Of a stretch of DNA of 32,009 nt, positions 7,864 to 18,203 are shown in pieces. The notes beneath the pieces are model-generated. The model was not told where the DNA came from, made no database searches, and worked only from the letters and a program-made list of their open reading frames with translations. Each line of letters starts with the position of its first letter. The stretch's first letter is position 1. The position numbers were made by a program, and so were the translations under genes. This stretch comes from Acholeplasma sp. (GTDB lineage: Bacteria; Bacillota_I; Bacilli_A; ML615J-28; CAG-698). The stretch is taken from assembly GCA_012838635.1 (NCBI GenBank), contig DUOW01000020.1, positions 1 through 32,009 on the forward strand. Direction: 5' to 3'.

Positions 7864-9399
7864 ATTTCCTCCTTCTAATTTAATTGGTAAGCATCCTTTA
7901 AACTTACCACTATATAATAATTCTACTAAACTTTTCAAAGAAAGTAAAGTTGCTTCATATAAACAAATATAATTCTTTACATTCCTTAAATGTAAGATAT
8001 CATAAGGTGATCTCATACTAACTACAATTGTTTTAGCTGGATTCAACTTTTCCCAAACTTTAGTTTGATAATCGTCTTTTGTAATGTTGTATGTGCAAAA
8101 GATGATTTTATCAGCTAATCTTACTTCTTTTTCAAGTAACTCATTAGGAATAAACTTATCATTAATCACAATTTCCTTACAACTTAAGAAATTTTGTAAA
8201 GTAAAATAATCATTTTCTTTATTATCTACTAAACTAAATAGTTTAATTTCCGGAAAGATTGATAAAATCTTTTCTTTCCTTTTTAAAGGAATTAGTTTTT
8301 GATCTTTTACTAAAGTGATTGCTTCTAAAGCAAACTTTTCTGCTAATTTAGATTTTTCTTCTTTTGCAATAATACTTAAATTATTCTCAAAATCAATTGC
8401 TTCTTCTAAATAAAATTCCTTATATTTTAAAATCTTCTCTACTGCTTCATCAACTCTAGCAATTGGGATTTCTCCTTCTTCAACTAAACTAACAAAAGTA
8501 TGATAGATTTCTTGTTGCTCTTCTAAATCAGCCTTACCACAGAAACATAAAATATCATTTCCAGCTAAGACTCCCTTCTTCACAATCTCTTTAATACTAT
8601 AATTATCCCAAATAGCTTTCATCGTTAGTGAATCAGTAACAACTAATCCTTTAAATCCTAACTTTTCTTTAAGAAGTTTAGTAATAATATTATATGACAA
8701 GCTAGCAGGATTTTTTTCATCTAAACACTTATAAACAATATGTGACATCATTATCCCATTAGCTTTATTTTCAATAGCTTTTTTAAATGGGTATAATTCA
8801 ATCTTTTCAATTTCTTCTAAAGACTTACTAACGATAGGTAGTCCCAAATGACTATCAACACTCGTATCACCATGGCCAGGGAAATGTTTTACAGTTGCAA
8901 TTAACTTAGCATCCATAAATCCTTGACTTGCCCTTAAAACAAACTTAGCAACTTCTTTAGGGTTATCAGAATAACTCCTTGAATTAATCACAGGATTATA
9001 CGGATTATTATTAACATCTGCTACTGGAGCAAAATTAATACTAAAACCTAAGTGTTTTAAATCTCTTCCTGCTTGTTTATATAATTCATATGGATCCTTT
9101 CCACAAGCTGCAAAACCCATCGCAGCTAAAAGTGGGGTTATTCCTGCCTCAATTCTTTGAACCGGCCCACCTTCTTGATCTAAAGCAATAAATGGTTGTA
9201 CTTTCTTATCTTTAGAAATTTTGCTATTCAATTTGCTAACTTGTTTTAGTGAAGTAATATTTCTTTTAAATAAAATTACTCCACCTATACTTAAGTCATT
9301 TAGTAAAAAATCTAGTTGCTCATTATATTCTGTCCCATGAAAACTAAACATCAACATTTGCCCAACTTTTTGTTTTAGACTCAAATCCTCTAGCTTCAT
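7138..9399 (-). CDS. Fusion of a GH3 beta-N-acetylglucosaminidase (NagZ) with glucosamine-6-phosphate deaminase (NagB)
   Basis: NagZ signature KHFPGHGDTSVDSHLGLP; then MKIIRVKDYDEMSKKAAEIIADVV...LGLATGSSPLGTY...FNLDEY...LLGIGGNGHIGFNEPGTSF (NagB). One open frame; SD AGAAGGAGGAAAT precedes an internal ATG at 7863. Confidence 0.9.
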   Translation of the reverse strand: MKLEDLSLKQKVGQMLMFSFHGTEYNEQLDFLLNDLSIGGVILFKRNITSLKQVSKLNSKISKDKKVQPFIALDQEGGPVQRIEAGITPLLAAMGFAACGKDPYELYKQAGRDLKHLGFSINFAPVADVNNNPYNPVINSRSYSDNPKEVAKFVLRASQGFMDAKLIATVKHFPGHGDTSVDSHLGLPIVSKSLEEIEKIELYPFKKAIENKANGIMMSHIVYKCLDEKNPASLSYNIITKLLKEKLGFKGLVVTDSLTMKAIWDNYSIKEIVKKGVLAGNDILCFCGKADLEEQQEIYHTFVSLVEEGEIPIARVDEAVEKILKYKEFYLEEAIDFENNLSIIAKEEKSKLAEKFALEAITLVKDQKLIPLKRKEKILSIFPEIKLFSLVDNKENDYFTLQNFLSCKEIVINDKFIPNELLEKEVRLADKIIFCTYNITKDDYQTKVWEKLNPAKTIVVSMRSPYDILHLRNVKNYICLYEATLLSLKSLVELLYSGKFKGCLPIKLEGGNMKIIRVKDYDEMSKKAAEIIADVVKKNPKANLGLATGSSPLGTYKNLIKMYKAGEISFKDVKSFNLDEYCQLDKNHEQSYYSYMNTNFFKDIDIKKANTHLPSSEGDDLEANCKKYNELLKKNPVDLQLLGIGGNGHIGFNEPGTSFSQETFVVKLAEKTREDNKRFFASIDEVPKYAITMGIKNIMDAKAILMVISGKGKQDAVNKLLSKKVSEDFPASILHKHPNVTVIIDDAAYGDNK

Positions 9400-9420
9400 A
9401 TACCCTCCATAAATAAAGAT

Positions 9421-9447
9421 AAGGTGCTATTTACAAAATAGCACCTT
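9421..9447 (-). terminator. Intra-operon hairpin / weak terminator or mRNA-stabilising element
   Basis: 12-bp perfect stem AAGGTGCTATTT/AAATAGCACCTT, 3-nt loop, followed on the minus strand by the U-rich but interrupted ATCTTTATTTA. Confidence 0.6.
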
Positions 9448-9452
9448 TTATT

Positions 9453-10487
9453 TTAACCCGTAATTCCGGTTCTTTCAATTCCCTCTACAAATTGTTTTTG
9501 GACGAAGAAATAACCGATTAACAACGGTAGCATCATCAATAGTGCCGCAGTATTCGCAATTAATCCATAGAACATTGGATCGGTCGCTAACGATTCATCG
9601 GTTAAGGTATCAAAGATTGGTTTACCCAAAGCTACCCAACCACTAATAACCGTAAACAAACGATCTGTTCCTTCTCCTAAACGAGCTGCTAGTACCGGAT
9701 AAGATTGAACGATACTAAACAATCTCGCAAAGTAATAATCATTCCATTGCCATACGAAAGCAAACAATGCTACAACAACAATCGCTCCTCTTGCGTTCGG
9801 TAACATTACACTCCAGAATGTTCTAATAACACCAGCTCCGTCTACTTGTGCAGACTCTTCAAGTTCTACTGGAATGTTTTTAAAGAATTGTCTAAAGATA
9901 TAGATAAAGATTGCTGATCTAATACCTTGACCAAACGCTGATAGAATCAAGATTGATAATACTGTTCCCATAAGCTTTATTCCAAAGAATGGTGTATTAA
10001 CTAAGAATAAAGATCTTGAAACGTGTAATGTTTCATTCGGAACAACTAATGTAAATAGAATAATATAAAATAGAATATTACTTCCTCTAAATTTTAACTT
10101 CGAAAATGCATATCCTGCTACTGCTGTTGCCATAACTTGGATCACCATTACTACTAAAGAAAGAAGTGTTGTTCTTGCTAGAGTAGGCCAGTAATCAAGT
10201 AAGTCCATCGCTAGGCCAATATTAACTGTACTAAATTCTGATGGAATCCAAATAACTTGCGGATTAGTTAAGTCGTTAGGCGATCTAAAAGCATAAGAGA
10301 ACTTTTGGAAAATCGGTAATAAAATTGCAAAACATAATCCAATTAAGATTAATGTTCTAAAAATTCTTCCCGCTGTTCCACCAACTTTTTGCGCATAAAC
10401 TTTCCTTCTTGTTTTCTTTTCATGCTTTGTTAAAACAGGCTTTGTATAATATTCTTCAGGTACAACAAGTTTTTGTTTATTCGTCAT
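9453..10487 (-). CDS. Carbohydrate ABC transporter permease (MalG type)
   Basis: EAA loop EESAQVDGAGVIRTFWSVMLPNARG; multiple TM segments. Start adjusted to MTNKQKLVVPEE (provided ORF starts at 10514). Confidence 0.85.
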   Translation of the reverse strand: MTNKQKLVVPEEYYTKPVLTKHEKKTRRKVYAQKVGGTAGRIFRTLILIGLCFAILLPIFQKFSYAFRSPNDLTNPQVIWIPSEFSTVNIGLAMDLLDYWPTLARTTLLSLVVMVIQVMATAVAGYAFSKLKFRGSNILFYIILFTLVVPNETLHVSRSLFLVNTPFFGIKLMGTVLSILILSAFGQGIRSAIFIYIFRQFFKNIPVELEESAQVDGAGVIRTFWSVMLPNARGAIVVVALFAFVWQWNDYYFARLFSIVQSYPVLAARLGEGTDRLFTVISGWVALGKPIFDTLTDESLATDPMFYGLIANTAALLMMLPLLIGYFFVQKQFVEGIERTGITG

Positions 10488-11712
10488 AATAGAACACCAT
10501 CCTTGACACAACAATTAATACTAAAGAAATTAATATAATTGATGATAAACAGAATAACCAACTCATAGCTGCATGAATACCATGAGCTGTAACCATACCT
10601 AATCCATCTGTTAAGCTAACAAATTTATTTACAGAATAAGCCTCTAATGTTGTTAAGAGGTCACTTCTTAAGAAGGAGTCAACAACAGTATAAACACCTG
10701 CCGTAAGCATTAATGGTGAAACCATTGGAAAAGTAATTTTCCAGAAAATTTCATATTGAGTTGCCCCCTCCATTTTTGCTGCTTCATATAAGTGTTTAGG
10801 CACTGATTGAATCGCACTTAAGAAAATTAAAATCTGTACACCTGAATAAGTTATAACATCATAAATTGAGGACGTAACATTGCCTAAGAAGGTTACAATA
10901 CCTCCCGGAATTCCTGCTTCGAGTAAGAACATACTAAAGTCAAATCCACCTTGGAAGAAAGCACCTGTCGTCTCTTCAGTAGCTGATGTTAAAGCTGCAC
11001 CTGTAGTCATCGCAACTTCTACAGCTTGCGAGTTAAAGATAACCGGCATAAAGAAGACTGCTCTTACAAAACTACGGCCAGGAAATTTCGTATTTAAAAC
11101 AACTGCAAGAATTAAACTAAAAATTAATACTAATGGAACTTCAAGTAACGTATTACCAAAAGATGTTAATAGCGTTTGTCTAAATGTTGAATGTTGGTTC
11201 CAAACAAATTGATAGTTATCAAAACCAATATTTTCCGTAATTACTCCCATATTATCTCCTGTAATTGGATTTAAACCAATTGTTTGAATATGAGAGAAAC
11301 TATAGAAAACAGTTGTAATAAATGGAATTAAGAAGAAATATCCAAAACCAATAATTAGCGGAATAACAAAAACAAATCCCCATAAAGACTTTTTCTTTCT
11401 ATAAGTTAAGTTTCTAGTTAGCTTTCTTGGGATATAAGCTAAAGCATCTTTAATCTTAACAACTGTTTTAGAGTTATTTAACTTATAAAAGAAATCTTGA
11501 ATTGCCCATTTAGTTTTTTTATACCACGTAACCTTTTCTCTTCTAGCTTGGGCTTTAGCATCTTTTTCAAGTTGCTTTTGCATTTCCTTTTCTCTTTTAG
11601 CTTGAATTTTATCTTGCTTCTTTTGTTCTTCTAAAGCAATATAATATCTTCTCCTAGCAAAATAGTCATTCCATCTTTCTTTGAAGGTTTTTTTAGTTTG
11701 ATTTTGATTCAT
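10477..11712 (-). CDS. Carbohydrate ABC transporter permease (MalF type) with about 100-aa charged N-terminal extension
   Basis: EAA loop YEAAKMEGATQYEIFWKITFPMVSPLM; extension rich in K/E/R. Confidence 0.85.
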   Translation of the reverse strand: MNQNQTKKTFKERWNDYFARRRYYIALEEQKKQDKIQAKREKEMQKQLEKDAKAQARREKVTWYKKTKWAIQDFFYKLNNSKTVVKIKDALAYIPRKLTRNLTYRKKKSLWGFVFVIPLIIGFGYFFLIPFITTVFYSFSHIQTIGLNPITGDNMGVITENIGFDNYQFVWNQHSTFRQTLLTSFGNTLLEVPLVLIFSLILAVVLNTKFPGRSFVRAVFFMPVIFNSQAVEVAMTTGAALTSATEETTGAFFQGGFDFSMFLLEAGIPGGIVTFLGNVTSSIYDVITYSGVQILIFLSAIQSVPKHLYEAAKMEGATQYEIFWKITFPMVSPLMLTAGVYTVVDSFLRSDLLTTLEAYSVNKFVSLTDGLGMVTAHGIHAAMSWLFCLSSIILISLVLIVVSRMVFYYDE

Positions 11713-11714
11713 AA

Positions 11715-14700
11715 TTATTCTCCCTCCAAGATTATATAGTCGTTTGCAGCAATGGAAATTCCACTTATGCTGTCTAAATATGGGCTATTTGCATAGTTGA
11801 TGATAACTTTACAAACTGTACCATAATCATTTGCATACGTAGATTGAACTACGTTATCTGTAAGATACTTATGACCTACTAGCTTACCTTGATGAATCTT
11901 AGCTTCATTAATTTTTTGATTCATCTCGACAATTTTGTTTTCCCAGTTTAAGAAATAAGTATTGAAGTATTCTGTATAATCAGTTGTTAATAATGTATTT
12001 GTATCAGTATAAGAGACAACAAAGTTTAAGTTAGAACCAGTCTCTAATGCTTTAAGTAAATACCAACGATAAGATTGGGCGCTATTATAGTTAACTGTCG
12101 TTGTTGTGTAGTCAACTAAACCACTTAATGCTAACTGATATAAAGGAATTGAATACTCTACTGCTGGATATAAAGTTGTCGTTAATGGAGCATCAACAAT
12201 AATATTTGCATATTTAAATGCATAATCAAATGGGCTCTTAAGCATTACTTTCTTACCAGAATCTTTCGCAATATCTAAAGTAGCTACTTGATAATCTTGC
12301 CCTACAACAGTAAAGATTTCTTTCTTGCTATCATAAGATGAAATTTTCAAGTTACCTAAGTCCGATAAGTAAATACCAGAAGTATTAAGTTTCTCATAAT
12401 TAGCCAAGTATTTATTAAAGTATGATTGATAAAAACGAGGCGATAAGTGATAGATTGGAGCAAGTGTGCGGTCAAAACGACCAGTTGGTACTACATAAGG
12501 GTAGTAGACAGTTTCTGTATTACTTACACTCTTTGCATTGTACTTTCTCTTACCAAATGGATAATCGTATCCTTGGTTTGTAGAAACATTTACTTCTGGA
12601 TAGAAATTAATATTTCTTTCTGCTAAAAACTGGCTTAACTTCTTGAATCCTTTTGACCCACCTAGTACGCTAGAAATTCTAATATCTTTTCTAGCTTTAG
12701 ATTCCATCTCATCTTTAGTCCAAGCTGTATAACTAACACTAAAGTTTTCTACTCCTTTTTCTTCTAAAGTTTCAATAACTTCTTGTGCTTCTTCAAATGT
12801 TGTTAAGCTTTCTGCTTTGTTGTAAACAAAACCTAATTGCATTGCTTTCTTTTCAAAAGCACCTAAGAAATTTAAATTAACTACATTTGATTCAGTTGTA
12901 TCAATTTCTTGTAAATCGTACTTATTAATTAAATATCGACGATATTGTTTTGCAACCTCTACATAGTTAAAGTTAGCATTTGATTTCACTTCCCCATCTT
13001 CAATTTTTTCAGGAACAATAAACTGGAAGTAATATGAAAGGTCAGTTGGAATCCTTGATTTCGACCATTTTTGATATGAAGAAACATAGTAAGATCTTCC
13101 TACACTTACAAACTCTGAATCTCTCATACTTACTTCACAGTTAATATAGTTGGAACTGCCTGCTGTTCTTGTCCTCATAAAGTCAGCTACAATACTGTGG
13201 TGACTAGGAGCTTTTTCAATAATTGCAATCACGCCTATATTTTCTGTTTTGTCTAAGTAAGCATACATTGGAAGCATTATCGTTTGTACATCAGCAGGTT
13301 CGGTATTTAAGATTTGCGATTTATCAAAACCATAAACTCTCTTTGGTTGATAGCCCGAAACAAACTGATCTTGCTTATCACTGTTAAAGTTAATAACAGC
13401 ACCACTACCATCAGGGATAATAATCTCACCTTCAGATGTATGATCAAAGTTTTTACTAAAGTTAGGTAAAATCTCAATACTTGAAATCTTGAATTCATGA
13501 GAATAACCATCATCCCCACTTGAACCTTCTTTAATTGAATCGTGTAAGATATCAAACTTTAAGCCATTTATTGTAAGTTCATATTGAACCCCAACTTGGA
13601 AAATCGCACTTGCAGAAGCTGCAGATTGTTGATAAATTCTATTTTGCTCTTCTACAATATTCCTTTTTTCTTCACCTTCTTTAGCTAAGAAAGGTTCACT
13701 AAATTGTGCACGAACAGGGTTACCTAATTCATCATAAACAAAGTTCCCATCGGCATCTCTTAAAGGTACACCACCTTGAATAACTGGTTTACCTTCGTAA
13801 TAAACAATTTTACTATCATCATATTTATCTAAAACTGAAGTACTAGTTCTCATATAGTTTGTTGAACTAATATCGTATAAGAATGTATACAATTCATTTC
13901 TTCTAGCTTCTGATGTAGCCTTATTTTCATAAGTTTTTGAACTATTTTCTGTATAGTGAATATAGTTCTTATTTGTTTCATTAGTTTTAACGTTATAAAC
14001 AAGTTCGTAGTGACCATCCATAATTGACTTAATATTGGCTGCTGTTAAGAATGGATTAACATGAACTGGAGAATTTGGTGCATTGCAAGTTTCACCTAAA
14101 ACCATTTTTGGTTTTCCAATTTTATCTTCAGTAATCGTTCCGTCTTCATAATCTTCTTCAGTCCAAATTAAGTTGTTTAATGTCCAGTGACCTAAGAAAG
14201 TATTTTTACCATCTGAACTATAAACTGGTGTTGCCGTACCTAAATTGTTTTCTACAATATAATTAGCGGCTTCTTCACTAGTAGTAAGTCCATTTTCAAG
14301 GTAAATTAAATTATAATGTCCATGTGAGTCAACCTCATTTGATACAACTTTTGTAATCCAAGTGTTTCCTCTAACAATATCTTCAAAGACTTCTCTTTCA
14401 ATATATCTAGGGAAGAAGTTGTTAGCATTAGTAAAATCTCCTACTTCGTATAAAACTTGAACTTTATTATCACCTTCATAGTTAATCTTATAATGTCTTG
14501 TAGCTACACCTTTAATTAAGTCCATATAAGCTACACTCTTACTATAAGTACCTAAATTGTTAGCAGAAACCTTTCCACTTTTTCCAAAGTAACGAAGTCT
14601 AAAGACATCACCACTAACTAATTCTCCTTTTTCATTTACATAATCACTTAATTGATATAAAACATTAAATGATTCATATACATCAAAACCATTTTTATCT

Positions 14701-15668
14701 TTTACTTGAACACCACTAACTTTCTTTGGTGTTCCTGTTTCATTTAAACCAATTGATACTGAAGTAGTTTCTTCATTAATATACATTGTAAACTTGTCAT
14801 TTTGAGCTACAATTCGATCAGTTTCAAAAATTGAAGATTTATATTCAATATCATCTACTACTGAATTTAAAACTACTGACTCAACCATATTGTTTAAAAT
14901 GTTAACTGCTTTTTTCGTTTCTTTTGTGATGTTATCTAATACTTCTTGATCGGGTTCTTCAATCTCTTTTTGAACAATCGCTAATTGTGACATCTTTGTT
15001 TCAATTAACTTAATTGGATAGTCAAAAATAATTGTGAAGTTTTCCGTATCAACATTAGTATTATTGGGAACAACAACTTCTTGTTCTTCCATTTCACCTT
15101 CTTCTCCACCTTCTTTTGGAACTAAAATAATTCTCGTTTCATATGTGTCGAAGAAAGTCAAAGATTCTAATTCATCTACAATTCCTGAAAAAACATCTTT
15201 TCCTTTTTGTGTTAAAGCAACAATTTTTAAGTTGTTAACTCCTGGCTTGCCTTCATCATCTTCATAAAGTTCTAGACTAAAGTCATCAGTTTCAAAAAGT
15301 CTCGCCACGGCAAGTTGAGCTAAATACATTTCATTAGCAATAAGCTCTTCATTATCACCCACATTTAAGTTTATATAAATTGCTGTATCGCCATAATGAT
15401 TTGTTTTTTCAACTTTGTAACCAGCATCAGTTAAAGCTGTTGCTACACGCTCAACATCACTTTCAGAAAAACCCTTCTTAAAAGTAATTTTACGATCATA
15501 TTGTTCTAGATAAGAAAAATCAAGTAAAAATTCTTCAGAATCAAATTTTTGATTATCATAGCTAATTGTTGTTGCCTTTAAGCCACCAATAAAGTAAACA
15601 CCTAAAGTGATACCAATTGCTATAACTAATAGACCTAAAACAATATGTCTTAATCTAATAATTTTCAA
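11715..15668 (-). CDS. Very large membrane-anchored extracellular protein, DUF5696-like, possible GH-like TIM-barrel region
   Basis: 1317 aa; N-terminal TM anchor (IVLGLLVIAIGITLGVYFIGGL); TTG start with GGAGG SD; C-terminal segment ENFSVSYTAWTKDEMESK...FYPEVNVSTNQGYDYPFGKRKYN. Family name recalled from typical neighbourhood, not searched. Confidence 0.55.
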   Translation of the reverse strand: MKIIRLRHIVLGLLVIAIGITLGVYFIGGLKATTISYDNQKFDSEEFLLDFSYLEQYDRKITFKKGFSESDVERVATALTDAGYKVEKTNHYGDTAIYINLNVGDNEELIANEMYLAQLAVARLFETDDFSLELYEDDEGKPGVNNLKIVALTQKGKDVFSGIVDELESLTFFDTYETRIILVPKEGGEEGEMEEQEVVVPNNTNVDTENFTIIFDYPIKLIETKMSQLAIVQKEIEEPDQEVLDNITKETKKAVNILNNMVESVVLNSVVDDIEYKSSIFETDRIVAQNDKFTMYINEETTSVSIGLNETGTPKKVSGVQVKDKNGFDVYESFNVLYQLSDYVNEKGELVSGDVFRLRYFGKSGKVSANNLGTYSKSVAYMDLIKGVATRHYKINYEGDNKVQVLYEVGDFTNANNFFPRYIEREVFEDIVRGNTWITKVVSNEVDSHGHYNLIYLENGLTTSEEAANYIVENNLGTATPVYSSDGKNTFLGHWTLNNLIWTEEDYEDGTITEDKIGKPKMVLGETCNAPNSPVHVNPFLTAANIKSIMDGHYELVYNVKTNETNKNYIHYTENSSKTYENKATSEARRNELYTFLYDISSTNYMRTSTSVLDKYDDSKIVYYEGKPVIQGGVPLRDADGNFVYDELGNPVRAQFSEPFLAKEGEEKRNIVEEQNRIYQQSAASASAIFQVGVQYELTINGLKFDILHDSIKEGSSGDDGYSHEFKISSIEILPNFSKNFDHTSEGEIIIPDGSGAVINFNSDKQDQFVSGYQPKRVYGFDKSQILNTEPADVQTIMLPMYAYLDKTENIGVIAIIEKAPSHHSIVADFMRTRTAGSSNYINCEVSMRDSEFVSVGRSYYVSSYQKWSKSRIPTDLSYYFQFIVPEKIEDGEVKSNANFNYVEVAKQYRRYLINKYDLQEIDTTESNVVNLNFLGAFEKKAMQLGFVYNKAESLTTFEEAQEVIETLEEKGVENFSVSYTAWTKDEMESKARKDIRISSVLGGSKGFKKLSQFLAERNINFYPEVNVSTNQGYDYPFGKRKYNAKSVSNTETVYYPYVVPTGRFDRTLAPIYHLSPRFYQSYFNKYLANYEKLNTSGIYLSDLGNLKISSYDSKKEIFTVVGQDYQVATLDIAKDSGKKVMLKSPFDYAFKYANIIVDAPLTTTLYPAVEYSIPLYQLALSGLVDYTTTTVNYNSAQSYRWYLLKALETGSNLNFVVSYTDTNTLLTTDYTEYFNTYFLNWENKIVEMNQKINEAKIHQGKLVGHKYLTDNVVQSTYANDYGTVCKVIINYANSPYLDSISGISIAANDYIILEGE

Positions 15669-15683
15669 CTCATTTTCCTCCTT

Positions 15684-16409
15684 CTAGAAATATCGTAAGG
15701 TTATCTCTCGATATACTGTGTATGCAAAGCTAAAGATTTTACGATATAGGTCAAATAGTAATAATACAGCAAAAAGAATAACAATAGCTGCTACTAACGT
15801 AAACACTGCCATTAATACACATTTTAATAACCCATACTCATGAATAGCCATCCATCCTACAAATAGGAAATACACACTACCAAAAGTTCCAATACCCATA
15901 ATTAAATGATAAAGCCCTACTTCCTTTTCTACAATAATATTACTTACAAAAATTCCAAAAAACTTTGCTACAATCATCGGAAATAAAGCATAGCTTGTTA
16001 GAAGAAAGATATCTTTCATTGTTCCTTTACCATCAAATAGTGTTGTAACTGACCAGTTAGCAACAACTAAAACAGCTAAAGGTACGATAACATAAGCAAT
16101 CTCCGCTAATGTATTTAACTCTGTAATATCTCTTTGATTTACAATAAAACCAGAGTAATGGAAATCCATAATACTTAATAAAATATAAAGAACGATATAA
16201 GTAATAGCTAAACTCATTTTAGCTCTTTTATATCTTTTGAATTCATCAAACCCTTTGAAAGGTTGGAATAAAATATAAGTAGGAAACTTAATTCCTTCAT
16301 TCCATAAAAACTTAAAGAATTGAGCAATTTCAGAAATAACAAGTTTTACAATACTAAAAAACTTTTCTTTCTTAGAAACTTCAGTTGTCATAACTTCTCT
16401 ATTTTCCAT
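15684..16409 (-). CDS. YIP1-family-like integral membrane protein
   Basis: 241 aa; PFKGFDEFKRYKRAKMSLAITYIVLYILLSIMDF... followed by several TM segments; position next to the DUF5696-like gene. Confidence 0.6.
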   Translation of the reverse strand: MENREVMTTEVSKKEKFFSIVKLVISEIAQFFKFLWNEGIKFPTYILFQPFKGFDEFKRYKRAKMSLAITYIVLYILLSIMDFHYSGFIVNQRDITELNTLAEIAYVIVPLAVLVVANWSVTTLFDGKGTMKDIFLLTSYALFPMIVAKFFGIFVSNIIVEKEVGLYHLIMGIGTFGSVYFLFVGWMAIHEYGLLKCVLMAVFTLVAAIVILFAVLLLFDLYRKIFSFAYTVYREITLRYF

Positions 16410-18199
16410 TAATCCTCACCTACAATTCTCTTAATGTCTTTTCTTGGAATCTCCGCAATTTTACCTCTTGCAACTAAAATTAAAGCTGCTCCGATTGCTA
16501 AAACGGCAAAAGACGTAAAGTTAAGTTTAATTTCACGGTCACGATATCTTTGATAAGCATTTGAATAATAACTAGTTTCAAATCCTAAACGGAAGTTAGC
16601 CATTGCATCTTGATATCGATTTTCATTTAGTAATGATTTACCAATACCAATATAAGCAAGCTCGTAATTAGGGTTTTCCGAAACTACATTCTTCCATTCC
16701 TCAGCTGCTTCTGCTAATTGACCATTATATTGATATTCAACTGCTTTATTAATAATTCTAGCAATATCAGTTGGCTCAAAACGAATAACAGCTTTATTGT
16801 ATTTATCTAAAACTAAGATATCTTCACCTTGATAACGAACAGCTGTTGGGCTGTTGATATTATTTAACTCTGGACCAGAATTACCTGAGATGTAAAGTAA
16901 GTTACCTTCATCATCATAAGTAAACAGTCTTCCTTTTTTCTCATCTACTACTGTATAAACACCATAGTCATTAATTGCGATCCCCGCAAACCTAGATGAA
17001 ATCGAAATTCCATCACTAGCGCTACTACCAGCAAGAGAAAAGGCAATATCCCCTATTGGCATATGATAACCATTTTTAACTAACGTATCTTTTCCTGAAG
17101 GGTTAATCTTCTTAATCATATTGTTTGGATCTTCACTATAAGTAGATACTTTGATTGCTCTTGATACAGTATAGATAAATCCTGAATCATCAATTGCTAA
17201 GTTCCTAAACTCAGTATTTACAATCGCTGATTGTTTTTTAAGCTGTTCTTCAGTTGAAAAGTTACGCCAAAACTTATCCCAAGCTGTTAGAGTTGTATAG
17301 TTTACACCGATATAACTCATGAACTCACCAAAGTAGCTCATTTGCATAATACCTTCATAAACAGACTCAGAGATAACAAACATTCTTCCTGTTGAGTCAG
17401 TAACCATTTTTAAAGGTGAGAATGTCTTACCTTCAAAAACAATTGATGTTGGTTGGCTTACAACTTGGATAATATGGTAATCAACAGGATCTAATAGTAA
17501 GATTTGATTGTTACCTTTATCGCAAATGTATAAAACGTCTTGATATTCACCTTCAATAATGAAACCACCTTCATCTCTTAAAGGTCTTAAAGCACGATAA
17601 ACACCAGAAATATTTTTCGGTTGAATATACCATCTTTGACTATCAGCCCTACTTTCAACCGGTGTTTGTAGTGGTGCTGTAAATGTTAACCAGTCAACAC
17701 CATCAGTCGTATTACTAAATAGTTTATTACCTGTATCAGTACCAGTTTTTACTTTTTCGTATTCATCTTGAGTAATTGTATCTGGCCTAATTTCATAACG
17801 AGTAATAATTTCACCTTCATAAAAACGATCAACAGTTTCTCCTTTAAGGCGATATCTTCTTGTTCTTCTTGATTCATCACTACCTTGTTTTAGTTTTAAT
17901 GTGCTATCAAAAACATATAAATAGTTAGATGTTGAATCGATAATGTAAATTGTTTCTTCACCTGTAACCGGGTGTTTAAAAATAAACAAGTCTTCTGGAG
18001 AAGTGAATTGATCAGCTGGTATTCCTTCCCAGGCATTTGAGGTAATTGTATAAATACCATCTTTACTTGCACTCATACCTACAGTTGAGTGGATAGCTTT
18101 CTTCGCATGGTCGTAAGTATATCCACCTTTAGCTTCTACAATAAGTACAGTTGACCCCAGTAATAATAAAGCACTAAGAAAATAAAATATTTTTTTCAT
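16409..18199 (-). CDS. NHL-type beta-propeller protein with TPR segment and C-terminal TM helix
   Basis: N-terminal signal (IFYFLSALLLLGSTVLIVEA); propeller-like repeats (YICDKGNNQILLLDP, DILVLDKYNKAVIRFEP); TPR (GQLAEAAEEWKNVVSENPNYELAYIGIGKSLLNENRYQDAMANFRLG); TM (FAVLAIGAALILVA). Confidence 0.7.
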   Translation of the reverse strand: MKKIFYFLSALLLLGSTVLIVEAKGGYTYDHAKKAIHSTVGMSASKDGIYTITSNAWEGIPADQFTSPEDLFIFKHPVTGEETIYIIDSTSNYLYVFDSTLKLKQGSDESRRTRRYRLKGETVDRFYEGEIITRYEIRPDTITQDEYEKVKTGTDTGNKLFSNTTDGVDWLTFTAPLQTPVESRADSQRWYIQPKNISGVYRALRPLRDEGGFIIEGEYQDVLYICDKGNNQILLLDPVDYHIIQVVSQPTSIVFEGKTFSPLKMVTDSTGRMFVISESVYEGIMQMSYFGEFMSYIGVNYTTLTAWDKFWRNFSTEEQLKKQSAIVNTEFRNLAIDDSGFIYTVSRAIKVSTYSEDPNNMIKKINPSGKDTLVKNGYHMPIGDIAFSLAGSSASDGISISSRFAGIAINDYGVYTVVDEKKGRLFTYDDEGNLLYISGNSGPELNNINSPTAVRYQGEDILVLDKYNKAVIRFEPTDIARIINKAVEYQYNGQLAEAAEEWKNVVSENPNYELAYIGIGKSLLNENRYQDAMANFRLGFETSYYSNAYQRYRDREIKLNFTSFAVLAIGAALILVARGKIAEIPRKDIKRIVGED

Positions 18200-18203
18200 A
18201 AAC

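Noticed and set aside
13307-13555. Minus-strand ORFs 13307..13555 and 22106..22312
   Set aside because: Out-of-frame ORFs inside larger convincing CDSs; low-complexity or uninformative translations.
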